Below, one piece after another: positions 10,561-18,870 of a stretch of DNA of 58,104 bases. The notes below the pieces were generated by a model. The model did no database searches. It saw nothing but the letters and a program-made list of their open reading frames with translations, and was not told the origin of the DNA. Positions within the stretch are counted from its first letter, which is position 1. The number at the start of each line of letters is the position of its first letter. The stretch is from an uncultured Bacteroidales bacterium (GTDB taxonomy: Bacteria > Bacteroidota > Bacteroidia > Bacteroidales > Paludibacteraceae): NCBI GenBank assembly GCA_946186915.1, contig CAMHOY010000015.1, forward strand, positions 1 through 58,104, in the 5' to 3' direction. The position numbers and the translations under genes are program-made.

Positions 10561-10956
10561 ATGACAGATCCTATTGCAGATTACCTCACTCGATTGAGGA
10601 ATGCTATCAAAGCCGGCCACCGCGTGGTAGAAGTTCCGGCTTCGAATCTGAAGAAGGAGATCACTCGCATCTTGTTCGAGAAGGGGTATATCCTCTCCTA
10701 CAAGTTCGTTGAGGATGGTCCTCAGGGCACTATCAAGATTGCCCTCAAGTATGATCCGGTTAACAAAGTTAACGCGATCAAGTGTTTGAAACGTGTATCC
10801 ACTCCGGGTTTGCGTAAGTACGTTGGTTACCGTGATATGCCGCGTGTATTGAACGGTCTCGGTATCGCTATCCTTTCGACCTCGAAAGGCGTGATGACCA
10901 ACAAAGAGGCTCTTGGCCAGCAGCTCGGTGGTGAAGTGTTGTGCTATGTTTATTAA
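10561..10956 (+). CDS. rpsH: Small subunit ribosomal protein S8
   Basis: S8 binds 16S helix 21 and, in E. coli, acts as the translational repressor of the spc operon. The 131-aa product starts MTDPIADYLTRLRNAIKAGH and ends with the conserved TSKGVMTNKEALGQQLGGEV region. A leader of 160 bp with repeats precedes it, and a GGAGG-containing gap leads into rplF. Confidence 0.98.
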   Translation: MTDPIADYLTRLRNAIKAGHRVVEVPASNLKKEITRILFEKGYILSYKFVEDGPQGTIKIALKYDPVNKVNAIKCLKRVSTPGLRKYVGYRDMPRVLNGLGIAILSTSKGVMTNKEALGQQLGGEVLCYVY

Positions 10957-10971
10957 TAAGGAGGAACAGCT

Positions 10972-11529
10972 ATGTCAAGAATTGGAAAACTTCCTATCGC
11001 AATTCCTGCCGGCGTAACGGTAACCGTTAGCCCGGAGAATGTAGTGACCGTAAAAGGTCCGAAAGGTGAGCTCAGCCAGGCTGTTGATCCCCTGATTAGT
11101 GTAAACGTAGAAGGCGCTGTGTGCCATGTAACCCGTCCGAACGACGAGAAAGAGGCACGCGCTAAACATGGTTTGTATCGCGCACTTATTCATAACATGG
11201 TCGTTGGTTGCAGCGAGGGTTACAAGAAGACTCTTGAACTCGTCGGTGTAGGTTACCGCGTAGAGTTGGCTCAGCCGCAAGTGCTGAACTTCTCCCTCGG
11301 TTACACCCACCCCATCTATCTCGGCTTGCCGAAAGAGGTGAAAGTGGAGACCAAATCGGAGCGTAACGCGAACCCGCTCGTAATGCTCGAGTCTTGCGAC
11401 AAGCAGCTTCTTGGCCAGATTTGTGCTAAGATCCGCTCGTTCCGCAAACCGGAGCCGTACAAAGGCAAGGGTATTAAGTTCCAAGGTGAAATCGTTCGTC
11501 GTAAGGCTGGTAAGTCGGCTGGTAAATAA
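10972..11529 (+). CDS. rplF: Large subunit ribosomal protein L6
   Basis: L6 sits near the factor-binding site of the 50S subunit. The 185-aa product has the two L6 repeats and the C-terminal signature RSFRKPEPYKGKGIKFQGEI. The start MSRIGKLPIAIPAGVTV is canonical. An AAGGAGG stretch lies about nine bases upstream, which is unusual for this lineage. Confidence 0.98.
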   Translation: MSRIGKLPIAIPAGVTVTVSPENVVTVKGPKGELSQAVDPLISVNVEGAVCHVTRPNDEKEARAKHGLYRALIHNMVVGCSEGYKKTLELVGVGYRVELAQPQVLNFSLGYTHPIYLGLPKEVKVETKSERNANPLVMLESCDKQLLGQICAKIRSFRKPEPYKGKGIKFQGEIVRRKAGKSAGK

Positions 11530-11548
11530 TTAGAAAGGAAACACAATT

Positions 11549-11893
11549 ATGATTAAGAAAATCGCACGTCGCCTTAAAATCAAGGCATCTATCCGCACCA
11601 AGGTGTCGGGTACAGCAGAGCGTCCTCGTCTGACTGTTTTCCGTTCTAACAGCCAGATTTATGCTCAGGTAATTGATGACCTCGCAGGAAAAACTCTTGC
11701 AAGCGCATCATCCCTCGCTATCAAAGACAAACTCACCAAGACCGAGAAAGCTGCTGAGGTAGGTAAACTCATCGCTGCAGCTGCTCAAAAGGCCGGTGTC
11801 AACGAAGTAGTATTTGACCGTAACGGTTACCTGTATCACGGTCGCGTTAAAGCCCTCGCTGACGCAGCTCGCGAGGCTGGCCTCAAATTCTAA
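11549..11893 (+). CDS. rplR: Large subunit ribosomal protein L18
   Basis: L18 carries 5S rRNA into the 50S central protuberance with L5. The 114-aa product contains the basic N-terminal tail ([16 protein letters not shown]), the [10 protein letters not shown] strand and the C-terminal [20 protein letters not shown]. Length and order are standard. Confidence 0.98.
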   Translation: MIKKIARRLKIKASIRTKVSGTAERPRLTVFRSNSQIYAQVIDDLAGKTLASASSLAIKDKLTKTEKAAEVGKLIAAAAQKAGVNEVVFDRNGYLYHGRVKALADAAREAGLKF

Positions 11894-11907
11894 TAACTGA
11901 CGATATT

Positions 11908-12414
11908 ATGCAAAGAGTTAAATCAACACAAGACCTCGAGCTCAAGGAGCGTCTGGTCGCAGTCAACCGCGTAACGAAAGTTACCAAAGGTGGACGTACC
12001 TTCACTTTCGCAGCTATCGTAGTTGTTGGAAATGAAGACGGAATTGTAGGTTACGGTTTGGGTAAGGCAGGTGAAGTGGCTGCTGCTATGCAGAAAGCTA
12101 CCGAGGCTGCAAAGAAAAACCTTATCCAGGTACCTGTTCTGAAGGGTACTATCCCTCACGAGCAGTATGCTAAGTTCGGTGGTAGCCGCGTTTACATCCA
12201 GCCTGCAACGCACGGTACCGGAGTAAAAGCCGGTGGTGCTATGCGTGCTGTACTGGAGTCCGCTGGTGTACACGACGTCTTGGCTAAGTCCAAAGGTTCG
12301 TCCAACCCCCACAACCTCGTGAAAGCTACTATCCAAGCGCTCGCTGAACTGCGTGACGCTCGTACCGTAGCTGCTAACCGTGGCGTAAGCCTCTCTACAG
12401 TGTTTAACGGATAA
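11908..12414 (+). CDS. rpsE: Small subunit ribosomal protein S5
   Basis: S5 affects decoding accuracy and forms part of the mRNA entry channel. The 168-aa product has the double-stranded RNA-binding-like N-terminal domain ([20 protein letters not shown]) and the C-terminal [19 protein letters not shown] signature. It lies between rplR and rpmD. Confidence 0.98.
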   Translation: MQRVKSTQDLELKERLVAVNRVTKVTKGGRTFTFAAIVVVGNEDGIVGYGLGKAGEVAAAMQKATEAAKKNLIQVPVLKGTIPHEQYAKFGGSRVYIQPATHGTGVKAGGAMRAVLESAGVHDVLAKSKGSSNPHNLVKATIQALAELRDARTVAANRGVSLSTVFNG

Positions 12415-12428
12415 ATTCTTCTACAACT

Positions 12429-12605
12429 ATGGCAAAGATTAAAATTCAACAAGTACGTAGTACGATTAAGTGCCCGAAGGTGCAGAAGGAGACCATGCAA
12501 GCCCTTGGCCTGCGTAAAATGAACGCTGTCGTAGAGCACGAAGCTACTCCGGCCATTCTCGGAATGGTAGAGAAGGTAAAGCACCTTGTTAAAGTTATTG
12601 ACTAA
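12429..12605 (+). CDS. rpmD: Large subunit ribosomal protein L30
   Basis: A short gene encoding 58 aa, starting ATG at 12429 and stopping TAA at 12603-12605. The product begins MAKIKIQQVRSTIKCP and contains LGLRKMNAVVEHEATPAI, the L30 fold of one beta-alpha-beta unit plus a helix. It sits between rpsE and rplO, the exact position of rpmD in spc operons. Confidence 0.97.
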   Translation: MAKIKIQQVRSTIKCPKVQKETMQALGLRKMNAVVEHEATPAILGMVEKVKHLVKVID

Positions 12606-12626
12606 TCCTAAAAACGAATTATCATT

Positions 12627-13073
12627 ATGGAATTGAATAATCTTACCCCTGCTGCCGGTTCGGTAAAGACCGCTAAGCGTGTCGGACGTGGCGCAGGTTC
12701 GGGCCTCGGAGGTACATCTACCCGCGGTCACAAGGGTGCTAAATCCCGTTCCGGTTACAGCAAGAAAATCGGTTTCGAAGGTGGTCAAATGCCTATGCAG
12801 CGTCGTCTGCCGAAGTTCGGTTTTAAGAATATCAACCGCGTAGAGTACAAAGCAATCAATCTCGCTACTCTCCAGGCACTCGCTGAGGCGAAGAAACTGG
12901 AGAAAATCGGCTTGATTGAACTCCACGAGGCCGGTTTCATCTCCAAGACCCAACTCGTTAAGATCCTGGGTAATGGTGAACTGAAAGCTAAACTGACCGT
13001 ACAGGCAAACGCTTTCTCCAAGAAAGCAGAAGAGGCAATCCTCGCTGCCGGTGGCACTATCGAGAAAATTTAA
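12627..13073 (+). CDS. rplO: Large subunit ribosomal protein L15
   Basis: L15 is a late 50S assembly protein. The 148-aa product begins MELNNLTPAAGSVKTAKR, followed by the glycine-rich basic arm (GRGAGSGLGGTSTRGHKGAK) and the GFEGGQMPMQRRLPKFGF signature. It is followed by a 93-bp spacer with strong secondary structure before secY. Confidence 0.98.
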   Translation: MELNNLTPAAGSVKTAKRVGRGAGSGLGGTSTRGHKGAKSRSGYSKKIGFEGGQMPMQRRLPKFGFKNINRVEYKAINLATLQALAEAKKLEKIGLIELHEAGFISKTQLVKILGNGELKAKLTVQANAFSKKAEEAILAAGGTIEKI

Positions 13074-13084
13074 AAACGTAGTTT

Positions 13085-13165
13085 ATGAAGGCTTGTGCTA
13101 GCCGAGTGAATGCTTGCTTTTGCAACTCGGCGATGCCAAGGCTCCATAGCAAAACAAAGTTTTGA
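13085..13165 (+). CDS. Putative 26-aa leader peptide before secY
   Basis: An ATG at 13085 opens a 26-codon frame ending TGA at 13163-13165, one base before the secY ATG at 13167. The peptide is cysteine-rich (MKACASRVNACFC...) and contains no recognisable domain. The frame overlaps the hairpin at 13101-13131. Stop-start spacing this tight would allow translational coupling, and the hairpin could make secY translation depend on it. Chance occurrence is possible. The evidence is position only. Confidence 0.3.
   Translation: MKACASRVNACFCNSAMPRLHSKTKF
13087..13145 (+). promoter_or_regulatory. Stem-loop in the rplO-secY spacer
   Basis: GCCGAGT at 13101-13107 pairs with ACTCGGC at 13125-13131. 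Imperfect pairing continues outward to about 13087 and 13145, giving arms of roughly 20 nt. No T-run follows, so it is more likely a translational or processing element for secY than a terminator. Confidence 0.55.
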
Positions 13166-13166
13166 T

Positions 13167-14510
13167 ATGAAATTTATCGAGATTATTAAAAATATCTGGA
13201 AGATCGAAGACCTTCGCGGACGTCTGCTGACCACGCTTTTGTTCGTGCTCATCTATCGTTTCGGTTCGTTCGTCGTTCTTCCGGGTATCGACCCCACAGC
13301 ATTGACTGCACTGCATAGCCAGACAGCCGGTGGTCTGATGGCGTTGTTGGATATGTTCTCCGGTGGAGCCTTCTCCAACGCCTCGATCTTCGCGCTCGGT
13401 ATTATGCCTTACATCTCTGCTTCTATCGTAATCCAGCTGCTCTCTATCGCAGTGCCTTACTTCCAGAAGATGCAGAAAGAGGGTGAGTCCGGCCGTCAGA
13501 AGATGAACCAGATCACGCGTTATCTGACTGTCGCTATCCTGCTCTTCCAAGGTCCGAGTTATCTCGTTAACCTCTCCGTGCAGATGGCGCAGGCAGGTCA
13601 ACCGCTGGCTATCGGGTTCAACTGGTTCACTATCTCATCTACTATCCTCCTCTGTGCGGGCTCTATGTTCGTCATGTGGTTGGGTGAGCGCATCACCGAT
13701 CGTGGCGTAGGAAACGGTATTTCCTTCATCATCTTGATTGGTATCATCGCGCGTCTCCCGGGTGCTTTCATACAGGAGTTCTCCAGCCGACTCAATGAGA
13801 ACGGCGGCGGTGGTCTGATGGTGTTCGTTGCTGAAATCGTGATTCTTCTCCTCGTGTTTGCTTTTGCAATCATGTTGGTGCAGGGTACACGCCGTATTCC
13901 GGTGCAGTACGCAAAACGTATCCAGGGTAACAAGCAGTATGGCGGCGTACGTCAATATATCCCTCTTAAGGTGAATGCTGCTAACGTAATGCCGATCATC
14001 TTCGCACAAGCTATCATGTTTATCCCTATCGCTATCGTAGGTTTCAGGGCTTCCGAGTCCAATGCCTTCGTTCAAGCTTTCATGGATAACAACGGCTTCT
14101 GGTATAACTTTGTGTTCGCACTGCTGATCATCGCCTTCACCTATTTCTACACCGCGATTATCATCAATCCTGTTCAGATGGCAGAGAACCTGAAACTGAA
14201 CAACGGATTCATTCCGGGTGTAAAACCGGGTAAGAAGACGGCTGAATATATTGATACCATCATGAGCCGCATCACCCTGCCGGGTTCGATCCTGCTGGCT
14301 CTCATCGCTGTCCTTCCGGCGTTCGCGCGCCTCTTCGGGGTAACGATGGGCTTTGCGCAGTTCTTCGGCGGAACATCGCTCCTCATTATGGTAGGTGTTA
14401 TATTGGATACTTTGCAGCAGATCGAGAGTCACCTCCTCATGCGTCACTACGACGGATTCTTCGAGTCCGGCATGCGCATCAAAGGTCGCTCCGGTGCTAT
14501 GGCTTACTAA
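13167..14510 (+). CDS. secY: Protein translocase subunit SecY
   Basis: SecY is the channel of the Sec translocon in the inner membrane. The ATG at 13167 gives MKFIEIIKNIWKIEDLRGRL and a 447-aa product, the usual family length. An in-frame upstream ATG at 13110 would add 19 unlike residues from a structured leader and was rejected. About ten hydrophobic segments are visible, together with SecY motifs such as ALGIMPYISASIVIQLL and the RRIPVQYAKRI loop. Its place after rplO and before map is standard. Confidence 0.97.
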   Translation: MKFIEIIKNIWKIEDLRGRLLTTLLFVLIYRFGSFVVLPGIDPTALTALHSQTAGGLMALLDMFSGGAFSNASIFALGIMPYISASIVIQLLSIAVPYFQKMQKEGESGRQKMNQITRYLTVAILLFQGPSYLVNLSVQMAQAGQPLAIGFNWFTISSTILLCAGSMFVMWLGERITDRGVGNGISFIILIGIIARLPGAFIQEFSSRLNENGGGGLMVFVAEIVILLLVFAFAIMLVQGTRRIPVQYAKRIQGNKQYGGVRQYIPLKVNAANVMPIIFAQAIMFIPIAIVGFRASESNAFVQAFMDNNGFWYNFVFALLIIAFTYFYTAIIINPVQMAENLKLNNGFIPGVKPGKKTAEYIDTIMSRITLPGSILLALIAVLPAFARLFGVTMGFAQFFGGTSLLIMVGVILDTLQQIESHLLMRHYDGFFESGMRIKGRSGAMAY

Positions 14511-14522
14511 TTCGTTAAATAG

Positions 14523-15308
14523 ATGATTTTCCTCAAAACTGACGAAGAAGTAGAGCTCATGCGGGCAAGTAACATCCTGCTTGGTAAGACCTATGCCGAA
14601 GTGGCAAAGGCTATCAAGCCGGGTGTTACAACCGCCCAACTGGATAAAATAGCTTATGAGTTCATCATGGATAATGGAGGCCGCCCCGCTTGTCTGGGAT
14701 ACGAAGGTTACCCCGCGACGCTCTGTACATCGGTTAACGAAGTGGTGGTACATGGTATTCCGTCCGATAAGGTTGTGCTCCGCGAAGGAGATATCATCTC
14801 TGTGGACTCCTCCATCGAACTCAACGGTTGGCACTCCGATAGCGCCTATACCTTCCCGGTTGGCGAGGTGAGCCCCGAAGTGATGCAACTCCTTCGGACG
14901 ACCAAGCAGGCACTCTATCTGGGTATAGAACAGGCCGTTACGGGACACCGCCTCGGAGACATATCATTCGCCATTCAGAACCACTGCGAGCGCGCAGGCT
15001 ACGGCGTAGTACGCGAGTTCGTGGGGCATGGTATCGGACGTGAGATGCATGAGGAACCCGAGGTCTGTAACTATGGCAGACGTGGAAACGGCATTGTCCT
15101 CAAATCCGGTATGACGCTGGCGATCGAACCGATGATAACACTCGGACGTCGCAACGTCCTTATCGAAGACGACGGCTGGACCGCACGAACCATTGACCGC
15201 AAACCCGCCGCACATTATGAATTATCCGTGTGCGTGCGTAACGGCAAAGCAGATGTCCTGTCCACGTTCGATTTTATCCGAGAAGTTTTGGGAGACAGAT
15301 TTGTCTAA
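14523..15308 (+). CDS. map: Methionine aminopeptidase, type I
   Basis: MetAP removes the initiator methionine from nascent proteins. The 261-aa pita-bread-fold enzyme shows the usual metal-site residues: Asp in [19 protein letters not shown] (two aspartates), His in [11 protein letters not shown], and glutamates in LAIEPM and IEDDG. The substrate-site histidine is in VVHGIPSD. The secY-map-infA order is common in bacteria. Confidence 0.97.
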   Translation: MIFLKTDEEVELMRASNILLGKTYAEVAKAIKPGVTTAQLDKIAYEFIMDNGGRPACLGYEGYPATLCTSVNEVVVHGIPSDKVVLREGDIISVDSSIELNGWHSDSAYTFPVGEVSPEVMQLLRTTKQALYLGIEQAVTGHRLGDISFAIQNHCERAGYGVVREFVGHGIGREMHEEPEVCNYGRRGNGIVLKSGMTLAIEPMITLGRRNVLIEDDGWTARTIDRKPAAHYELSVCVRNGKADVLSTFDFIREVLGDRFV

Positions 15309-15351
15309 TAAAGAAAATCATCTAATAACAACTGGTAAAACCATTAAGCTT

Positions 15352-15570
15352 ATGGCAAAACAAGACAGCATCGAAGTAGACGGAACGGTAACAGAGGCAT
15401 TGTCCAACGCAATGTTCCGCGTGCAACTCGAAAATGGACCGCTCATCATCGCGCATATCTCCGGCAAGATGCGTATGCATTACATTAAGATTCTCGCCGG
15501 AGACCGTGTGAAGGTAGAGATGAGCCCCTATGACCTGACGAAAGGACGTATCTCCTTCCGCTACAAGTAA
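15352..15570 (+). CDS. infA: Translation initiation factor IF-1
   Basis: IF-1 binds the 30S A site during initiation. The ATG at 15352 gives a 72-aa OB-fold protein ([20 protein letters not shown]) ending with KGRISFRYK, exactly the family size. The longer open frame that begins inside map has no similarity to IF-1 before this methionine and was trimmed. rpmJ follows 30 bp later. Confidence 0.97.
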   Translation: MAKQDSIEVDGTVTEALSNAMFRVQLENGPLIIAHISGKMRMHYIKILAGDRVKVEMSPYDLTKGRISFRYK

Positions 15571-15600
15571 ATTAACTAAATTTAAACACTTTTACTAATT

Positions 15601-15717
15601 ATGAAGGTAAGAGCATCTATCAAGAAGCGCAATGCAGACTGCAAAATTGTACGTCGCAAAGGGCACTTGTATGTAATCAACAAGAAGGATCCGAAAATGA
15701 AGATGCGTCAAGGATAA
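15601..15717 (+). CDS. rpmJ: Large subunit ribosomal protein L36, zinc-free form
   Basis: A 38-aa [20 protein letters not shown] at the start and KMRQG at the end, matches L36. The zinc ribbon ligands CxxC...C...H are mostly missing, with a single cysteine remaining, so this is the C-minus type common in Bacteroidota. It lies between infA and rpsM, as expected. Confidence 0.96.
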   Translation: MKVRASIKKRNADCKIVRRKGHLYVINKKDPKMKMRQG

Positions 15718-15791
15718 GCGCAATCTTTAATTCGAATCAACCACTTCAACAAACAATTATTTTTTAACAAATTTATCCTTAGTATTAAATT

Positions 15792-16172
15792 ATGGCTATA
15801 AGAATTGTCGGTGTAGATATACCGCAAAACAAATGTGGCGAAGTCAGTCTGACTTATATCTACGGAATAGGTCGTTCAAGCGCAAAGAAAATTCTCGCTG
15901 AAGCAGGCATTGACCCAAGCATCAAAGTAGAGAATTGGACGGATGACCAAGCAGCTAAAGTCCGTGAGATCATCGGTGCTAAATTCAAAGTAGAAGGTGA
16001 TCTTCGTTCGGAAACACAATTGAACATCAAACGTTTGATGGATATCGGTTGTTACCGTGGAGTTCGTCATCGTATCGGTCTTCCCGTTCGTGGACAGAGC
16101 ACCAAGAACAACGCCCGCACGCGCAAGGGACGTAAGAAAACTGTTGCAAATAAGAAGAAAGCAACTAAGTAA
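15792..16172 (+). CDS. rpsM: Small subunit ribosomal protein S13
   Basis: S13 is a head protein bridging to the 50S subunit and contacting P-site tRNA. The 126-aa product contains [20 protein letters not shown] (helix-two-turn-helix) and the C-terminal basic tail [20 protein letters not shown]. It begins the alpha-operon-like group rpsM-rpsK-rpsD-rpoA-rplQ. Confidence 0.98.
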   Translation: MAIRIVGVDIPQNKCGEVSLTYIYGIGRSSAKKILAEAGIDPSIKVENWTDDQAAKVREIIGAKFKVEGDLRSETQLNIKRLMDIGCYRGVRHRIGLPVRGQSTKNNARTRKGRKKTVANKKKATK

Positions 16173-16179
16173 TCACGCA

Positions 16180-16221
16180 GTTGCTTTAATCGTGCCCCTT
16201 GGGGCTAAGACGAAGGCAACG
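16180..16221 (+). promoter_or_regulatory. Hairpin with dispersed repeat core in the rpsM-rpsK spacer
   Basis: An outer stem GTTGCTTT/AAGGCAAC (one wobble) encloses an inner GCCCC-TT-GGGGC hairpin (16194-16205). The central 23 nt (16188-16210) recur with small changes at 44857-44878 before tRNA-Ser. There is no T-run, so termination is not expected. Confidence 0.5.
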
Positions 16222-16256
16222 AATTGTAACAACTTTTATAAAATTCATCAAGTATT

Positions 16257-16646
16257 ATGGCAAAGAAAGCTATTGCAGCTAAGAAGCGCGTAGTGAAGAT
16301 CGATGGCGTTGGCCAACTTCATGTGATGTCTTCTTTCAATAATGTAATCGTTACGGTTGCTAACGGTGATGGCCAAGTAATCAGTTGGTCTTCAGCTGGT
16401 AAACAAGGCTTCCGTGGCAGCAAGAAAAATACTCCGTACGCAGCACAAATGGCAGCAGCTGACTGCTGCAAGGTCGCATTCGACCTCGGTCTGCGTAAAG
16501 TTAAAGCATACGTTAAGGGTCCCGGACAAGGACGTGAGTCGGCTATCCGCGCTTGCGTCGCAGCAGGTATTGAGGTAACAGAGATTGTTGACGTTACCCC
16601 CATGCCGCACAACGGTTGCCGTCCTCCGAAACGTCGTCGTGTATAA
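16257..16646 (+). CDS. rpsK: Small subunit ribosomal protein S11
   Basis: S11 lies on the 30S platform by the E-site mRNA. The 129-aa product has the typical [20 protein letters not shown] start region and the C-terminal [16 protein letters not shown] signature. Length and position are standard. Confidence 0.98.
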   Translation: MAKKAIAAKKRVVKIDGVGQLHVMSSFNNVIVTVANGDGQVISWSSAGKQGFRGSKKNTPYAAQMAAADCCKVAFDLGLRKVKAYVKGPGQGRESAIRACVAAGIEVTEIVDVTPMPHNGCRPPKRRRV

Positions 16647-16678
16647 TGTTTAACCATTTAACGTAAATTTTAACAACT

Positions 16679-17284
16679 ATGGCAAGATATATTGGCCCAA
16701 AATCTCGCATCGCACGCCGTTTCGGTGAGGCTATTTTCGGCGAGGATAAGGTGCTTGCAAAACGTCCGTATGCACCCGGACAACACGGCGTTAACCGTCG
16801 TAAGAAAAACTCTGAGTATGGTACTCAGTTGGCTGAGAAGCAGAAGGCTAAATACACCTATGGTGTTCTCGAGCGTCAGTTCCGTCTCCTCTTCGCAAAA
16901 GCTGCACGTACTAAAGGTATCACCGGTGAAATCCTGATTCAGCTCCTTGAGTGCCGTCTCGATAACATCGTATACCGTCTCGGTATTGCTCCTACTCGCG
17001 CTGCTGCGCGTCAGCTCGTTTCGCACCGTCATATCACTGTTGACGGCAAGGTCGTTAACATCCCGTCCTTCGAGGTAAAACCCGGTCAGGTTGTAGCTGT
17101 TCGAGAGAAAGCTAAATCGCTGGAGGTTATCGCCGAATCGCTCCAAGGATTTAACCACGCTAAATACGGCTGGCTCCAATGGAATGAAAGCGAGAAGGCC
17201 GGCAAACTGCTCAATGTACCGGCACGCGCTGAGATTCCGGAGAATATCAAAGAGCAATTAATCGTTGAGTTGTACTCTAAATAA
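16679..17284 (+). CDS. rpsD: Small subunit ribosomal protein S4
   Basis: S4 initiates 30S body assembly and represses the alpha operon in E. coli. The 201-aa product contains the S4 RNA-binding domain ([20 protein letters not shown] and [18 protein letters not shown]). The N-terminus [17 protein letters not shown] is canonical and lacks a zinc cluster. Confidence 0.98.
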   Translation: MARYIGPKSRIARRFGEAIFGEDKVLAKRPYAPGQHGVNRRKKNSEYGTQLAEKQKAKYTYGVLERQFRLLFAKAARTKGITGEILIQLLECRLDNIVYRLGIAPTRAAARQLVSHRHITVDGKVVNIPSFEVKPGQVVAVREKAKSLEVIAESLQGFNHAKYGWLQWNESEKAGKLLNVPARAEIPENIKEQLIVELYSK

Positions 17285-17295
17285 TCATTAAATTC

Positions 17296-18285
17296 ATGGC
17301 AATATTAAATTTCATCAAACCTGATAAGGTTATCATGTTGGATTCGAGTGCGAACAAAGGTGTCTTTGAATTTCGTCCACTCGAACCGGGGTACGGAATT
17401 ACGATAGGCAATGCCATCCGTCGTGTGCTGCTCGGCAGTCTCGAGGGATATGCAATCTGCTCTATCAAGATCAGTGGTATTGATCATGAATTTGCTACCA
17501 TCCCCGGTGTCATTACTGACGTTACCAACCTGATTCTCAATCTCAAGCAGGTACGCTTCCTCCATAAAGAGGATGCTGAGGAGGCAGAGACCATTCGTCT
17601 TCACATCCGTAAGCAGAAAGCGTTTATGGCGGCAGAACTCAATACGGCGCTCCAGAACTTCGAGGTACTCAACCCCGAACTCCAACTCGCCGAACTCGAT
17701 GAGTCTGCTGACTTTGAGATAGAGATCTCTATCAACAAGGGTCGCGGATACGTGCCCGGTGACGAGAATCGTCATAAAGAGGATCCTATCGGTACCCTCG
17801 CTATCGATTCTATCTATACCCCTATCCGCAACGTCATGATCTCCGTTGACCAGTTCCGTGTCGAGCAACGTACCGACTACGAGAAACTGACCATCGAGAT
17901 TACCACCGACGGCTCTATAGCACCACAACAGGCGCTTACTGAGGCCGCTAAGATCCTTATCTACCACTTCATGCTCTTCTCTGACGAGCGTATCGTCCTC
18001 GAAGAGGAGACCAAGAAGAACTCTAACGCACTCGATGAAGAGATTCTCCGTATGCGTCAGCTTCTCAACCAGAAACTTCAGGATATGGACCTCTCTGTCC
18101 GTGCTCTGAACTGCTTGAAGGCTGCTGAGGTAGAGACACTTGGCGAACTCGTTAAGTATCACCGTGCGGACCTGCTCAAGTTCCGTAACTTCGGTAAGAA
18201 ATCTCTCACCGAACTCGACGAACTGCTCGAACGCAACGGACTCGCCTTTGGTATGGACATCTCGCGCTATCGCGCACAAGAGTAA
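17296..18285 (+). CDS. rpoA: RNA polymerase alpha subunit
   Basis: Alpha dimerises to nucleate RNA polymerase assembly. Its C-terminal domain contacts upstream DNA and activators. The 329-aa protein has the N-terminal domain with [21 protein letters not shown] (residues about 35-55) and a complete C-terminal domain ([20 protein letters not shown] and [16 protein letters not shown]). It lies between rpsD and rplQ. Confidence 0.98.
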   Translation: MAILNFIKPDKVIMLDSSANKGVFEFRPLEPGYGITIGNAIRRVLLGSLEGYAICSIKISGIDHEFATIPGVITDVTNLILNLKQVRFLHKEDAEEAETIRLHIRKQKAFMAAELNTALQNFEVLNPELQLAELDESADFEIEISINKGRGYVPGDENRHKEDPIGTLAIDSIYTPIRNVMISVDQFRVEQRTDYEKLTIEITTDGSIAPQQALTEAAKILIYHFMLFSDERIVLEEETKKNSNALDEEILRMRQLLNQKLQDMDLSVRALNCLKAAEVETLGELVKYHRADLLKFRNFGKKSLTELDELLERNGLAFGMDISRYRAQE

Positions 18286-18328
18286 TTAAATCATCAATCA
18301 TCAATTTGAAATTATAAATTAATTTTTT

Positions 18329-18817
18329 ATGCGTCATAATAAAAAATTCAATCACCTTAGCCGTAAGGCCAATCACCGCGCAGCGATGTTGTCCAATATG
18401 GCGTGCTCGCTTATCCAGCATAAGCGTATAACGACCACTCTTGCTAAGGCTAAAGCTCTCCGTGTCTACGTAGAGCCGATCCTCACCCGTGCTAAAGAGG
18501 ATAACATGAACAACCGCCGCCTGGCTTTCTCCCTCCTCAAACAGAAAGAGGTCGTTACCGAACTCTTCCAGAATGTAGGTGAGAAGATTGCTAACCGCCC
18601 CGGTGGTTACACCCGTATTCTTCGCACCGGTTTCCGTCTCGGTGACGCCGCAGAAATGGCAATCATCGAATTGGTGGACTATAACGAGAATATGCTCAAG
18701 GAGACCAAGAAAGCAACTAAGAAAGCTACCCGCCGTGCCGGTAAAAAAGCCGTTAAGGAGGCAGTAGAAGAGGTTGCTGCAGAAGCTCCTGCTGCTGAGG
18801 CTCCCGCTGCTGAGTAA
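18329..18817 (+). CDS. rplQ: Large subunit ribosomal protein L17
   Basis: L17 binds 23S rRNA near the tunnel exit. The 162-aa product has the conserved core [17 protein letters not shown]... and [20 protein letters not shown]. It carries a C-terminal extension of about 45 residues that is first Lys/Ala-rich and then acidic Ala/Glu/Pro-rich. E. coli L17 is 127 aa. Such tails are common in Bacteroidota L17. It is the last gene of the superoperon. Confidence 0.97.
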   Translation: MRHNKKFNHLSRKANHRAAMLSNMACSLIQHKRITTTLAKAKALRVYVEPILTRAKEDNMNNRRLAFSLLKQKEVVTELFQNVGEKIANRPGGYTRILRTGFRLGDAAEMAIIELVDYNENMLKETKKATKKATRRAGKKAVKEAVEEVAAEAPAAEAPAAE

Positions 18818-18825
18818 AAAACCTG

Positions 18826-18851
18826 CGTAATAACGTCGATACGTCATTACG
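18826..18851 (+). terminator. Hairpin after rplQ, no T-run
   Basis: CGTAATAACGT (18826-18836) pairs with ACGTCATTACG (18841-18851) with one mismatch across a 4-nt loop. It lies between rplQ and the synthetase gene. Without a following T-run, readthrough into the next gene is likely. Confidence 0.4.
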
Positions 18852-18870
18852 AGAAATTCGTTAAAAAACT

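Noticed and set aside
13110..13166. Upstream ATG 13110 as the secY start
   Set aside because: It adds 19 residues unlike any SecY N-terminus and lies in the hairpin loop. ATG 13167 gives the canonical start.
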